A DNA stretch of 41,605 bases from Hymenobacter edaphi (GCF_003258365.1 NZ_QHKM01000016.1:1-41605), one strand, 5' to 3'. Counted from the first letter of the stretch, positions 9,748-18,136 are shown. Numbers and translations are program-made. Notes: a model not told the origin generated them from the sequence alone.

Positions 9748-10245
9748 CTATTTCGACAGAAAAAGGGCCGGCGAACTGTAAAAGGCTTGAATGGTGGTCA
9801 GCAAGGGCTCCAATGGCTTTTGCTGAACTAGGCAGTTGTAGAACTGATTGTTCACCGAGTAAGGCAGCACTTGTCCATCAACAATCTTGAGCAGGTACGG
9901 AAAGCCTTTTCGCTCTTTGATACTGTGCAGCATGCGAGAAATAAATGCTTTATCGGCACTGGCGTTGACCGCACTACCTTCCACAAACACGACGCGTACT
10001 GCCGAATCAAGCAGTGGCACTACCTCGTCTTGCGCGAAGGCAACACTGCTTTTGCGGTTGTTGTAACAGAAGAATTTCGCTCCGTTGGCTTCCAGTAAAA
10101 AACGTTGGTATTGCCGCTGAAACTGTCGCTCTTCCAGATAATTATAAGCCAGTATAAAAGGAATAAAGGGAAGCGCCAGCAATAGAAAGCCACCAACCGC
10201 CAAAACGCCTAGGATAGTTGCTAGTGAATTTTTTAATCTTTCCAT
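9748..10245 (-). CDS. Unrecognised membrane-anchored protein inside the urease operon
   Basis: 165 residues from ATG 10245 (MERLKNSLATILGVLAVGG). One long hydrophobic segment (about residues 10-32, GVLAVGGFLLLALPFIPFIL) is followed by a soluble domain with FCYNNRKSSVAFAQDEVVPL and DGQVLPYSVNNQFYNCL. It is not a urease component of any known type. It lies between ureAB (28 bases upstream) and ureC (3 bases downstream), on the same strand, with visibly lower GC than both. The frame upstream of 10245 overlaps the ureAB end and is not used. Function unknown; tight spacing to ureC suggests co-translation. Confidence 0.7.
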   Translation of the reverse strand: MERLKNSLATILGVLAVGGFLLLALPFIPFILAYNYLEERQFQRQYQRFLLEANGAKFFCYNNRKSSVAFAQDEVVPLLDSAVRVVFVEGSAVNASADKAFISRMLHSIKERKGFPYLLKIVDGQVLPYSVNNQFYNCLVQQKPLEPLLTTIQAFYSSPALFLSK

Positions 10246-10273
10246 ACTGGTGTAACAAAGGCGTCCAGCCGAT

Positions 10274-11011
10274 TTAATGAGGTAGCTTAGAAAGTGTAGC
10301 CTCCTTTGACCTAGCATCATCCAGCGCCCCATTAATCCACCCATTCCCCCCATACACCACCCGCTCCCCGGCCAGCGCCACCAGCGTCACGCGCTTCCGT
10401 TCGCCCGGCTCGAAGCGCACGGCCGTGCCCGCCGGGATGTTGAGCCGGTAGCCGTAAGCGGCGGCGCGGTCGAACTCCAGCCGGGCGTTGGTTTCGAAGA
10501 ACGGGTAGTGCGAGCCAACCTGCACCGGCCGGTCGCCCATATTCGTTACTTCGATTTCCACCGTCTCGCGGCCCGCATTCAAGGTCAGCGGCGCCTCGGC
10601 CAGCAGGTACTCGCCCGGCACCTCGTTGATGAGCGTATCGGGTGAAGCCGTTGCGGGGCGGCGCGTCAGGCCGGAGCCGTAGAGGGCCAGTTCGGCCGAG
10701 CCGGTTTCGCGGCAGATGGGCTCGTGCACCGTCACCAGCTTGGTGCCGTCGGGGAAGTTGCCCTCCACCTGCACCTCGGGTAGCAGCGCGGCCACGCCAT
10801 CCAGCACGTCCTGCAGCCCCAGAATCTGCTTGCCCTTGTCCATCAGCGTCGCCACCGATTCCCCGTCGCGGATGAATTCCAGCAGCTGCGTGGCCAGCAG
10901 GGCCACGGCTTCGGGGTAGTTCAGGCGCAGGCCGCGGGCGTAGCGCTTCTGGGCCACCACGCCGGCCTGGTGCAGCACCAGCTTGTCAAGGTCTTTGGGC
11001 GAGAGGTGCAT
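10274..11011 (-). CDS. ureAB: Urease gamma-beta fusion subunit
   Basis: A 245-residue fusion of the small urease subunits. Residues 1-100 are the gamma part ([17 protein letters not shown], then [16 protein letters not shown] and VHEPI at the end). A linker of about 30 residues precedes the beta part ([48 protein letters not shown]). Such gamma-beta fusions are known, for example Helicobacter UreA. The subunits pack around UreC and help close the active site. The start at 11011 matches the family; the upstream open frame is repeat DNA. First structural gene of the cluster after the permease. Confidence 0.95.
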   Translation of the reverse strand: MHLSPKDLDKLVLHQAGVVAQKRYARGLRLNYPEAVALLATQLLEFIRDGESVATLMDKGKQILGLQDVLDGVAALLPEVQVEGNFPDGTKLVTVHEPICRETGSAELALYGSGLTRRPATASPDTLINEVPGEYLLAEAPLTLNAGRETVEIEVTNMGDRPVQVGSHYPFFETNARLEFDRAAAYGYRLNIPAGTAVRFEPGERKRVTLVALAGERVVYGGNGWINGALDDARSKEATLSKLPH

Positions 11012-11018
11012 CAGGTAA

Positions 11019-11128
11019 ATGGTTAAATGGCTGGGTGGGCTGACGGTGCGGAAAGGGAAAGGCAGGGGGAGGGGCAGACAACTGCATGGTCGACAACCAA
11101 CCATTTAACGGTTCAGCCATTTGACCAT
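11019..11128. repeat. Word-type inverted repeat, permease-ureAB gap
   Basis: ATGGTTAAATGGCTG (11019-11033) pairs with 11114-11128 at 14 of 15 positions; a further CCATTTAAC copy lies at 11101-11109. The right arm overlaps the last codons of the permease gene. Confidence 0.7.
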
Positions 11129-11724
11129 AAGTGCTCATACACCATCCAGCCGCCGTAGCCGATGCTGAGGAGCGACGACACGGCCACGACCGAGCCGGTA
11201 AGGGCGCGGCTCAGGCGCATGCGCCGGGTGAAGGGAATGTGCATCAGCCCGGCCGCCCCGAACATGCCCACCACCGAGCCCAGCCCGAACACCAGGATGT
11301 AGGCCAACGCCAGCCAGGGGTTGCGCAGCTCGCCGAGCACCGCCAGCACCAGCACGCCGCTGCCGGCCAGCCCGTGCAGCAGCCCGATGGCGTAGGCCCA
11401 GGCGTGCGGGCTGCGCGCGGTGCGGGTGGGCACGAAGTTGGCGCGGTTGGTCAGCCGCCCCAGGCCCATGCCCACCAGCACCAGGCCCACCAGCACTTCG
11501 AAATAGCCGCCGGATAGCAGCGTGAGCTTGCCAAACAGGATGACGCTGCCCAGCACCACCAGCATGGTGGTGTGGCCCAGGCCCCAGTACAGGCCGTCCT
11601 TCACCGCCAGCAGCGTACTGTCGCGCCGGGCCACCAGTTGGCTGACGGCAATCAGGTGGTCGGGCTCGAAGGCGTGGCCCAGGCCCATGATGGCGGCGAA
11701 TAAAAGGGGGAGAAGTGCGTGCAT
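11113..11724 (-). CDS. UreH/NiCoT-like nickel permease
   Basis: About 203 residues with some six membrane segments. The nickel/cobalt transporter signature HX4DH is present as HAFEPDH near the N-terminus, followed by WGLGHTT and later GLLHGLAGSG. Short members of this family lie in urease clusters and import Ni2+ for the enzyme. The start at 11724 (MHALLPLL) is preferred to the longer frame, which reads into promoter-like DNA. It is the first gene of the minus-strand urease cluster. Some databases label such proteins HupE/UreJ or UreH-like; the metal specificity is inferred from context. Confidence 0.8.
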   Translation of the reverse strand: MHALLPLLFAAIMGLGHAFEPDHLIAVSQLVARRDSTLLAVKDGLYWGLGHTTMLVVLGSVILFGKLTLLSGGYFEVLVGLVLVGMGLGRLTNRANFVPTRTARSPHAWAYAIGLLHGLAGSGVLVLAVLGELRNPWLALAYILVFGLGSVVGMFGAAGLMHIPFTRRMRLSRALTGSVVAVSSLLSIGYGGWMVYEHLWSNG

Positions 11725-11921
11725 GCAGCCTTGGGACTGAAGGGGCAATATAAGCTTGGAATAGATAAAATCGATTTTGGGGCTATCAAAGACGGGGGGT
11801 ATAAGCAGGAAAACAGGCAGAACGACAACCTTCGCCCCTTGTAGTAATGGGGGGTAAAGATTTAGGCGTAGATTTCTGCTCGCTGTGATAAGGATTCAGA
11901 TGCCGGTCTAAATGCGCTGCG

Positions 11922-12119
11922 TTGTTGAACGCACTTTGCAAAGCCCTGAACGACCCGACCCGGCGCCCCATCCTGGCGCTTCTGCGCAAGCAGCCACTGA
12001 GTGTCAGTAATGTATATGACCACTTCGCCAAGTCAAGGCCTGGCATTTCGCACCAGCTCGCCCTGCTCCGGCCGGCCTGGTGTTGGCGGCGGGCATGGCG
12101 GCCTTCAGCGTGCTGGTAA
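11922..12119 (+). pseudogene. Remnant of an ArsR-family SdpR-like autorepressor
   Basis: The frame from 11922 encodes a recognisable ArsR winged-helix start: LCKALNDPTRRPILALLRK, PLSVSNVYDHF and SRPGISHQLALLR. This is the first half of a regulator that normally has 85-110 residues. After LALLR the frame loses similarity and enters DNA that encodes part of an SdpI-like protein in another frame. The wing and C-terminus are missing. SdpR regulators normally stand just before sdpI, as here. The best explanation is a deletion that joined the two genes. Confidence 0.65.
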
Positions 12120-12345
12120 CCCACGCGGCCCAGGCCGGCCACATTGACAACCGCTGGGTGCTGCTGGGCAACTACCTGACTGCCATGTCGCCCAACTATT
12201 TCACCGGCATCCGCACGCCTTGGACGCTGGAAAACCCCATGGTGGGGCAGCGCACCCGCCGCGCCGCCGGGCTGCTTGGCTGGCGCCCGGCCCCCTGATG
12301 CTGGCGCCCCTGGGCGCGGCGGCGTAATCCTACGTGCTGTGGCGG
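12080..12345 (+). pseudogene. Remnant of an SdpI-family immunity protein
   Basis: NRWVLLGNYLTAMSPNYF and GIRTPWTLENPMVGQRTRRAAG are the conserved core of SdpI/YhfL-type membrane proteins (GNYxPxxxPNYFxGIRTPWTL, then THR.xG). The N-terminal membrane segments are lost, the frame stops at 12296-12298, and the last part (SYVLWRRG) continues in a different frame after a TAA at 12325-12327. SdpI protects Bacillus from the SdpC toxin; bacteroidetes homologues are of uncertain role. Clearly decayed. Confidence 0.65.
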
Positions 12346-12395
12346 CGCGGCGTACTGAAATGCCCGGCTAAGCTGCGGACGGAAAAATCATGTGA

Positions 12396-12427
12396 TTGAC
12401 AAGCTGCCTGCGGCGAGCTTACCTTGC
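12396..12427 (+). promoter_or_regulatory. Promoter of the sensor kinase gene
   Basis: TTG at 12396-12398, 21 bases, then TACCTTGC at 12420-12427. The ATG of the kinase follows only 5 bases later, so the transcript would be nearly leaderless. A 14-base word ATCATGTGATTGAC (12387-12400) with an ATCA-TG-TGAT dyad overlaps the TTG element and recurs at 16511-16524. Confidence 0.5.
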
Positions 12428-12432
12428 ACGGG

Positions 12433-15400
12433 ATGAGTTCCGTACTGCGCCGGCAGCGCGCCTGGCTGCCCCTGCTTGTTGCCTTGCTGACCGGCTGGCT
12501 GGCCGTGCCCGCCCGGGCCCAGAACCTGACGTTCCGGACCCTGTCGTCGCAGGGCGGCCTGTCGGAAAACAGCGTGTCCTGCCTGACGCAGGACCGCGCC
12601 GGCTTTCTGTGGCTGGGCACCCAGGACGGGCTGAACCGCTACGACGGGGCCTCGTTTCGGGTGTTTCGCGGCGACCAGCACCGGCCCGGCACCCTGCTCA
12701 GCAACTTTATCCAGGACATTGCCGCCGACCCGCGCGGCGGCGTGTGGGTGGGCACCGGTGGCGGCGGCCTTTCCTACTACAATCCGCTCACGGAGTCCTT
12801 CGACAATTACGGCGAAGGCGACATTGCCGACGGTTTCGTGTGGTCTGTATTCTGCGACCGGCAGGGCCGGGTGTGGGCCGGCTCCGAAACGGCCCTGAAT
12901 TTATTCGACCCCAAAACCAAGCGCGTGCGGCAGTTTCGGCACGTGCAGTCGGTGAGCGGCAACGTGCGCCGCAACTCCATCCGGGCCATCACCCAGACCT
13001 CCGACGGCCGCGTGTGGGTGGGCACCGGCGAGGGCCGCATCAGCGCCGTCGACCTGACGACGGGCACGCTGCAGCCCCTGGTCGACTGGGCGCCCGGCAG
13101 CGCCATCCGGGCCCTGGCTGCCACGCCCCGCGGCGGGCTGTGGGTGGCCGCCGCCGATGGTGGTGGGTTGTGCTTTATTGATCTGAAAACCAATCAGAAG
13201 ACTCACTTTCGCCACGAGCCCAACCGCGTGGGCAGCCTGCCCAGCAACGAGCTGAACGCGGTACTGGTCGACCAGCAGGAGCGCGTGTGGGTGGGCACCA
13301 CCCGCGGCCTGTGCCGCTACGATGCCGCCGCCAACTACTTCACCGTGTGGCAGCACCAGCCCAACCCGCGCAGCCTGCCCGCCGACAAAGTGGTGAGTTT
13401 GTTTCAGGACCGCTCGGGCCTGCTCTGGGCCGGCACCGACCAGGGCGTGGCCAGCTTTGAGCCCCGCCCGAATGCCTTTTCTCAGCCCATTCCGGCGCGC
13501 TTCACCGGGCCGGTGTGGGCCATAGCCCAGGACGCGGCCCAGCACCTCTGGGTGGGCTCGGAAACCAACGGCCTGCTGCGCCACGACCCCGTGACGGGCC
13601 GCGTGACCACCTACCGCGCCAACCCGGCCGATCCGCAGGCCCTGCCCGAAGACTTTATCCGGGCCGTGCTGCCCGACCGCGCCGGCCGCCTGTGGGTGGG
13701 CACCCGCAGCAAGGGCCTGGCCTACCTCGATCCGGCCACCGGCCGCTTCCGCCGCTTCCGCCACAACCCCACCGACCCCACCAGCCTCTCCGACGACAAC
13801 GTGCGCTGCGTGTACGAAGACCGGCAGGGGCGCATCTGGGTGGGCACCGAGGGCGGGCTGAACCTGATTGACCCGGTGAGTGGCCGGTGCGCCGTGTACC
13901 GCCACAATCCCCACGACTCGCTCAGCCTCAGGAGCAACTACGTGCGCTGCGTGTACCAGGACCGCCGGGGCCGCCTCTGGGTGGGCGTGGGCGGGGGCGG
14001 CATCAGCCAGTTCGACTCGCGCACCGGCCACTGCCGCTCCTTCCGGGCCCGCCGCGACGACCCGCACAGCCTCGCCAACAACTACGTGCGCTGCATGCTC
14101 GAAGACGCGCAGGGGCGGCTGTGGCTGGGCACCGAGGGCGGCGGGCTGTCCTGCCTAATCGACGCCGAGCGGGGCCGCTTCGTGAACTACGGCGAGGCCG
14201 ACGGGCTGCCCAACAACGTCATCTACGGCATGGCCCTCGACGCGCAACAGCACTTGTGGGCCGCCACCAACAAGGGCATTGCCCGCTTCACGCCGCGCAC
14301 CCAGGAGTTTCGGACCTACGACACGCGCGACGGGCTGCCCCAGGACGAGCACAACGCCGGGGCCTACTGGCGCAGCCCCGACGGACGCCTCTTCTTCGGC
14401 GGCGGCAACGGCATCGTGGCCTTTCAGCCCGCGGCCGTGCGCTTCAACGCCGAGCCCCCGCCCGTGGTGCTGACGGGCTTCCGCAAGTTCAACCGCTGGG
14501 CCCCGCTCGACACCAGCATCACGGCCAGCCGGCAGCTCACCATCAGCCCCCGCGACAACTTTTTCTCCATCGAGTTTGCGGCCCTGAACTACCGGCTGTC
14601 CGACAAAAACCGCTTCGCCTACAAGCTGGAAAACTTCAACGACAAGTGGATCGACGCGGGCACGCAGCGGCAGGCCACCTATACCAACCTCGACCCGGGC
14701 ACCTACGTGTTTCGGGTGCGGGCCGCGAACAACGACGGGGTGTGGAACAACGTGGGCGCCTCGCTGCGCCTGGTGGTGGAGCCGCCGTGGTACCAGACGT
14801 GGTGGTTCCGCATCCTGGCCAGCTGGCTGGTGTTCGGCCTGCTCTTTCTGGCCTACCGCGTGCGCGTGAGCCAGCTGCTGGCCCTGGAGCGCGTGCGCCA
14901 CAACATTGCCCGCGACCTGCACGACGACATGGGCTCTACGCTCTCCTCCATCAGCATCCTGAGCCAGCTGGCCCGCACCCACCAGCAGCGCGGCAACGCG
15001 GAGCAGTCTTCGCAGCTGCTCGACCAGATCGGCGACTCCTCGCGCCGCATGCTCGACTCCATGGACGACATCGTGTGGGCCATCAACCCCGCGCACGACT
15101 CGATGGAGTCTGTCACCTCGCGCATGCGCAGCTTCGCTTCCGACGTGCTCGAAGCCCGTGGCATCGACTTCATCTTCAAGGTAGCGCCCGACGTGACCGA
15201 GCACCGCTTGCCCATGCGTGCCCGGCGGGAGTTTTTCCTGATGTTCAAGGAGGCCGTCAACAACCTGGCAAAGTACTCCCGGGCCGAATTTGCCCGCATC
15301 ACCCTCGACTACGACAACCGCAGCCTGGTGCTGCGCGTGGAGGACGACGGCGTGGGCTTCGACCCGAAAGCCCCGGCCCAGGGCGGCGGCAACGGCATGA

Positions 15401-15501
15401 CCAACATGCGCAGCCGCGCCGCCGCCATCAAAGCTCAGCTCACCATCGACACCGCGCCCGGCCAGGGCACCCGGCTGGAGCTGCGTGTGCCGCTGAAGTA
15501 G
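12433..15501 (+). CDS. Two-propeller Y_Y_Y sensor histidine kinase
   Basis: A 1022-residue membrane sensor. After a signal peptide (cleavage near PARAQN) come about 13-14 propeller blades, each with a W[VLA]GT-type strand (WLGTQDG, WVGTGGG, WVGTRSK, WVGTEGG and others), enough for two seven-bladed propellers in the periplasm. A Y_Y_Y domain (near 705-775, FSIEFAALNYRLSDKNRF) and one membrane helix (about 790-812) follow. In the cytoplasm lie a HisKA_3 domain with phospho-acceptor H830 (RDLHDDMGSTLSS) and an HATPase with N-box EAVNNL (940) and DDGVGFDP (971). There is no receiver domain, unlike the hybrid kinases of Bacteroides. Its partner is the LuxR-type regulator just downstream. The signal is unknown; family members often sense glycans. 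Confidence 0.95.
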   Translation: MSSVLRRQRAWLPLLVALLTGWLAVPARAQNLTFRTLSSQGGLSENSVSCLTQDRAGFLWLGTQDGLNRYDGASFRVFRGDQHRPGTLLSNFIQDIAADPRGGVWVGTGGGGLSYYNPLTESFDNYGEGDIADGFVWSVFCDRQGRVWAGSETALNLFDPKTKRVRQFRHVQSVSGNVRRNSIRAITQTSDGRVWVGTGEGRISAVDLTTGTLQPLVDWAPGSAIRALAATPRGGLWVAAADGGGLCFIDLKTNQKTHFRHEPNRVGSLPSNELNAVLVDQQERVWVGTTRGLCRYDAAANYFTVWQHQPNPRSLPADKVVSLFQDRSGLLWAGTDQGVASFEPRPNAFSQPIPARFTGPVWAIAQDAAQHLWVGSETNGLLRHDPVTGRVTTYRANPADPQALPEDFIRAVLPDRAGRLWVGTRSKGLAYLDPATGRFRRFRHNPTDPTSLSDDNVRCVYEDRQGRIWVGTEGGLNLIDPVSGRCAVYRHNPHDSLSLRSNYVRCVYQDRRGRLWVGVGGGGISQFDSRTGHCRSFRARRDDPHSLANNYVRCMLEDAQGRLWLGTEGGGLSCLIDAERGRFVNYGEADGLPNNVIYGMALDAQQHLWAATNKGIARFTPRTQEFRTYDTRDGLPQDEHNAGAYWRSPDGRLFFGGGNGIVAFQPAAVRFNAEPPPVVLTGFRKFNRWAPLDTSITASRQLTISPRDNFFSIEFAALNYRLSDKNRFAYKLENFNDKWIDAGTQRQATYTNLDPGTYVFRVRAANNDGVWNNVGASLRLVVEPPWYQTWWFRILASWLVFGLLFLAYRVRVSQLLALERVRHNIARDLHDDMGSTLSSISILSQLARTHQQRGNAEQSSQLLDQIGDSSRRMLDSMDDIVWAINPAHDSMESVTSRMRSFASDVLEARGIDFIFKVAPDVTEHRLPMRARREFFLMFKEAVNNLAKYSRAEFARITLDYDNRSLVLRVEDDGVGFDPKAPAQGGGNGMTNMRSRAAAIKAQLTIDTAPGQGTRLELRVPLK

Positions 15502-15507
15502 CGGGTG

Positions 15508-15591
15508 TGTCATGTCGAGCGCCGCGAGACATCTGGGCCAGCCTGTCAGCAGACGACTTCACCCAGATGTCTCGCGGCGCTCGACATGACA
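15508..15591. repeat. 30-bp perfect inverted repeat between kinase and regulator
   Basis: Arms 15508-15537 and 15562-15591 are exact complements, starting TGTCATGTCGAGCGCCGCGA, with a 24-base loop. It begins 7 bases after the kinase stop. Related to the GTCATGCTGAG family elsewhere. It could attenuate read-through into the regulator gene or protect the upstream mRNA; no T-run follows. Confidence 0.9.
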
Positions 15592-15642
15592 GTTCTGGTG
15601 CCCTCACATCATTATGCTACAGCGCCGCGCCCATGCGGGCCG

Positions 15643-15650
15643 TACCTTCG
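15643..15650 (+). promoter_or_regulatory. Possible -7 box of the response regulator
   Basis: TACCTTCG agrees with TAnnTTTG at seven of eight positions and lies 40 bases before the ATG. No TTG at the expected distance. It would allow separate expression from the kinase. Confidence 0.3.
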
Positions 15651-15690
15651 CAGCATTCTGACTCGCACCCCTTTACCACCGTTCACTGCC

Positions 15691-16344
15691 ATGGAAGCTG
15701 CCGATACCCGCGTTCTGATTTACGAAGACAACCCCGACCTGCGCCTGAGCCTGAGCCACCTGCTGGGCGGCACGCCGGGCCTGGAGCTGGTGGGAGCCCT
15801 CGGCAACTGCCAGCAGGTGGAAACCGACATTCCGCGCCTCAAGCCCGACGTGGTGCTGATGGATATCGACATGCCCGGCATCAACGGTATTGAGGGGCTG
15901 AAGCGCATCAAGGCCAACTCGCCCAAGGTGAGCGTGGTGATGCTCACCGTATTCGAGGACAACGACCGGGTGTTCCAGGCCGTGTGCGCCGGCGCCGATG
16001 GCTACCTGCTCAAGAAAACCCCGCCCGCCAAACTGCTCGACGCCATCGGCGAAGTGCGGGCCGGCGGCGCGCCGATGACGCCCGCCATTGCCCGGCAGGT
16101 GCTGCGCCTGTTTCCCAAGCCCGTGGCTCCGCGCCAGCAGGAAGACTCGCCGGCCAACCTCAGCGCCCGGGAGCAGGAAATTCTCGGCCTGCTGGTGGAA
16201 GGCTACAGCTACAAGATGATTGCCCACGACCGCGGCATCTCGCTCGACACGGTCCGGTCGCACATCAAGAAAATCTACGAGAAGCTGCACGTGCGCTCCA
16301 TGACGGAGGCCGTGAGCAAGGCCCTGCGCCAGGGCCTGACCTAA
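15691..16344 (+). CDS. NarL/FixJ-type response regulator
   Basis: 217 residues. The receiver domain has the acidic pair at E12-D13 (IYEDNPD), phospho-acceptor D58 (VVLMDIDMPG), the switch Thr in VVMLTVFED and the Lys in GYLLKKTPP. A LuxR-type HTH is at the C-terminus (LSAREQEILGLLVEGYSYK, then LDTVRSHIKKIYEKL). ATG 15691 gives the normal receiver start (MEAADTRVLIYEDN). The gene follows the HisKA_3 kinase, and this pairing of HisKA_3 with NarL-type regulators is standard, so they form one two-component system. Targets are unknown; a shared 14-base word near the kinase promoter and at 16511 is a candidate operator. Confidence 0.95.
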   Translation: MEAADTRVLIYEDNPDLRLSLSHLLGGTPGLELVGALGNCQQVETDIPRLKPDVVLMDIDMPGINGIEGLKRIKANSPKVSVVMLTVFEDNDRVFQAVCAGADGYLLKKTPPAKLLDAIGEVRAGGAPMTPAIARQVLRLFPKPVAPRQQEDSPANLSAREQEILGLLVEGYSYKMIAHDRGISLDTVRSHIKKIYEKLHVRSMTEAVSKALRQGLT

Positions 16345-16366
16345 GCCAACGTCATCTGTTACAGGT

Positions 16367-16444
16367 CGTCATGCTGAGTCCAGTCCGTCTCTACCGCTTC
16401 GTTGAAGCGTTCGGTAGCGATGCTTCGCGGGGCTCAGCATGACG
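16367..16444. repeat. REP-like element with GTCATGCTGAG ends
   Basis: CGTCATGCTGAG (16367-16378) and its exact complement CTCAGCATGACG (16433-16444) bracket an imperfectly palindromic centre that contains TCTCTACCGCTTCGTTGAAG, a word also found in the 35127 element. Confidence 0.85.
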
Positions 16445-16610
16445 TTCTTTTTGCATAGTGTCTGGCCCACTGACGGCCGTACCGCCGGGCCTCCCGGCGG
16501 GTATCACATCATCATGTGATTGACGGGCGCCGGCCGATTGCTGAAATTGTAGACGAGCCTGCCCCATGGGGGTACGGCTGATATGCTCCACTCTTCACCG
16601 CCGTCCGCTC

Positions 16611-16785
16611 ATGTCTGCGAAATCCCGTCGGCAGCTGCTGATTTCCATGCTGGGCCTGTGGCTTACCGGCAGCCCGGCCCTGGCGTAGCGCGGCTCAGCC
16701 CCGTGTCTCGCCCGACACACCTATTGCCCTTCCGGTAGCAGCGGCCGCGGCCGAGCTGAAGCATACCGCGAATACGCCCGCCTGA
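16611..16785 (+). pseudogene. Small exported peptide, frameshifted right after its signal peptide
   Basis: ATG 16611 opens a 25-residue frame that is a complete signal peptide (MSAKSRRQLLISMLGLW, ending SPALA) and then stops at TAG 16686-16688. If one base (T16686) is skipped, the frame goes on as SAAQPRVSPDTPIALPVAA to a TGA at 16783-16785, inside the stem of a strong terminator. That gives a natural small exported peptide of about 57 residues, Ala- and Pro-rich after cleavage. So it is either a frameshifted gene or a signal-peptide-only gene. No family recognised. It stands alone between the two-component system and the exonuclease. Confidence 0.5.
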
Positions 16786-16812
16786 TTTCCAATCAGCCGG
16801 GCGTATTTTTTT
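16771..16812 (+). terminator. Intrinsic terminator of the small exported peptide
   Basis: Arms 16771-16787 and 16791-16807 pair at 16 of 17 positions and are followed by a run of T. The tip is CCTGATT/AATCAG. A terminator this strong implies that 16611-16785 is transcribed as its own unit. Confidence 0.8.
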
Positions 16813-16855
16813 GGGGCCGGTGGGGGGCTGCTTCGCCAAAACAAACCGCCCCGGC

Positions 16856-16887
16856 TTGGCGTTTGCCCCGGTGGTGGCCTATCTTCG
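16856..16887 (+). promoter_or_regulatory. Promoter of the exonuclease gene
   Basis: TTG at 16856-16858, 21 bases, then TATCTTCG at 16880-16887, giving a leader of about 20 bases before ATG 16914. Confidence 0.5.
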
Positions 16888-16913
16888 TTACCGACCCTCC
16901 GCCCGGCGTGCCC

Positions 16914-17714
16914 ATGCAACTGCTCCGTAACCTTAAGCTGACCGACGTTTTCGTACTCGACATCGAGACGGTGCCCTGCGTAGGCTGCCACGAGGAGCTG
17001 GACGACATGCTGCGCCACCTCTGGGAGCATAAGGCCCAGAGCCTGCGCCGGCAGCAGGGCTTTCCTACCTGGGGCGCCGAGGAAATCGAGCCCATGCCCG
17101 ACCGGTTTACCGCGGCTTCGCTCTTCGCCCAGGCTGGCATCTACGCCGAGTTTGGGCGGGTTATCTGCATTTCGGTCGGCTATTTTTACTACGACGCGCT
17201 GGAGCAGCTGCGCTTCAAGGTGAAAAGCTTCGCCGGCGACGACGAGGCCGACCTGCTGCAGGACTTCGTGCGGGCCCTCAGCAAGCGGCCCAACTTCACC
17301 CTTTGCGCCCACAACGGCAAGGAATTCGATTTTCCCTACCTCTCGCGCCGCATGCTCATCAACGGCGTGGCCTTGCCCCCGCAGCTCGACGTGGCCGGCA
17401 AAAAGCCCTGGGAAATCAACCACCTCGACACCATGGAGCTCTGGAAGTTCGGGGACCGAAAATCCTTCACCTCCCTGGCTTTGCTGGCGGCCATGTTCGG
17501 CATTCCCACGCCCAAGGACGACATCAACGGTGCCGACGTGGCCCGCGTGTACTACGAGGAGCACGATTTGCCGCGCATCGTGAAGTATTGCCAGAAGGAC
17601 ATCATCACCACCGCCCGCCTGCTGCTCAAGTTCCGCGGCGACGAGCCCTTTGCCGATGATGCGGTGGTGTACGCCGACCAACCCGCCCCGATGATGGTCC
17701 TGCGCGCCAGCTAA
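16914..17714 (+). CDS. PolB-like 3'-5' exonuclease family protein
   Basis: 266 residues with the three motifs of the DEDD exonuclease fold: Exo I in VLDIETVP (D16, E18), Exo II in AHNGKEFDFPYL, and Exo III in YCQKDIITT. This spacing and the sequence around it fit the predicted exonucleases related to the proofreading domain of DNA polymerase B (Pfam DNA_pol_B_exo2). It would remove nucleotides from 3' ends, with two metal ions. The start MQLLRNLKLTDVF at 16914 is chosen over the TTG at 16863 because the promoter covers the latter. Biological role unknown; it is monocistronic. Confidence 0.85.
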   Translation: MQLLRNLKLTDVFVLDIETVPCVGCHEELDDMLRHLWEHKAQSLRRQQGFPTWGAEEIEPMPDRFTAASLFAQAGIYAEFGRVICISVGYFYYDALEQLRFKVKSFAGDDEADLLQDFVRALSKRPNFTLCAHNGKEFDFPYLSRRMLINGVALPPQLDVAGKKPWEINHLDTMELWKFGDRKSFTSLALLAAMFGIPTPKDDINGADVARVYYEEHDLPRIVKYCQKDIITTARLLLKFRGDEPFADDAVVYADQPAPMMVLRAS

Positions 17715-17723
17715 AAAGGGCAG

Positions 17724-18136
17724 ATGCGCGGCCATTGGAGAATGGTTTTCTGGGTGAGCCTCGCACTTGCGGGGGTAACGGCCAGCCGTTCCGCTGGTTC
17801 GCCCGATGTAGCAATGTTACGGCAGAGACGGCAGCTCAAGCTGGGGAAAAGCAGTCAGCAGCGCGTCGTGCCGGTACTGGGCATGCCCACCATGCGGCAG
17901 AAGGGGCTGCTACATGGCTTCCCAAGAGACGGGGATGCCACACCAATTGTTGGGTGACGCTGTATTATCCTCGGCTCGGCATTGAGTGCGTTATGCTGGA
18001 AACCCCGGCCGGCCCGCGACTGGACGAGGTAGCGCTCAACTTCCCGTACGCGAAGACGGTCCTGGATTCCATTTACCTGAGCCGACAGCCGATCGGGGCG
18101 CGGGCTGCCCCAGCCCATCTGGAGTTCGAGGGATGA
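17724..18136 (+). pseudogene. Frameshifted small exported protein
   Basis: The frame from 17724 (or ATG 17742) begins with a signal-peptide-like MVFWVSLALAGVTASRSA and runs to a stop after GDATPIVG near 17957. The neighbouring frame carries sensible protein from about there: WVTLYYPRLGIECVMLET, then DEVALNFPYAKTVLDSIYL, ending TGA 18134-18136. Joined, they would make one exported protein of about 135 residues, so a single indel near 17950 is likely. No family recognised. Confidence 0.45.

Noticed and set aside
11786-12142. Minus-strand 118-codon frame beside the urease cluster
   Set aside because: It lies opposite the SdpR remnant, and its translation has no protein-like pattern.
16482-16500. 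CCGCCGGG-CCT-CCCGGCGG hairpin as a terminator
   Set aside because: No T-run follows, and a stronger terminator lies at 16771 after the next small gene.
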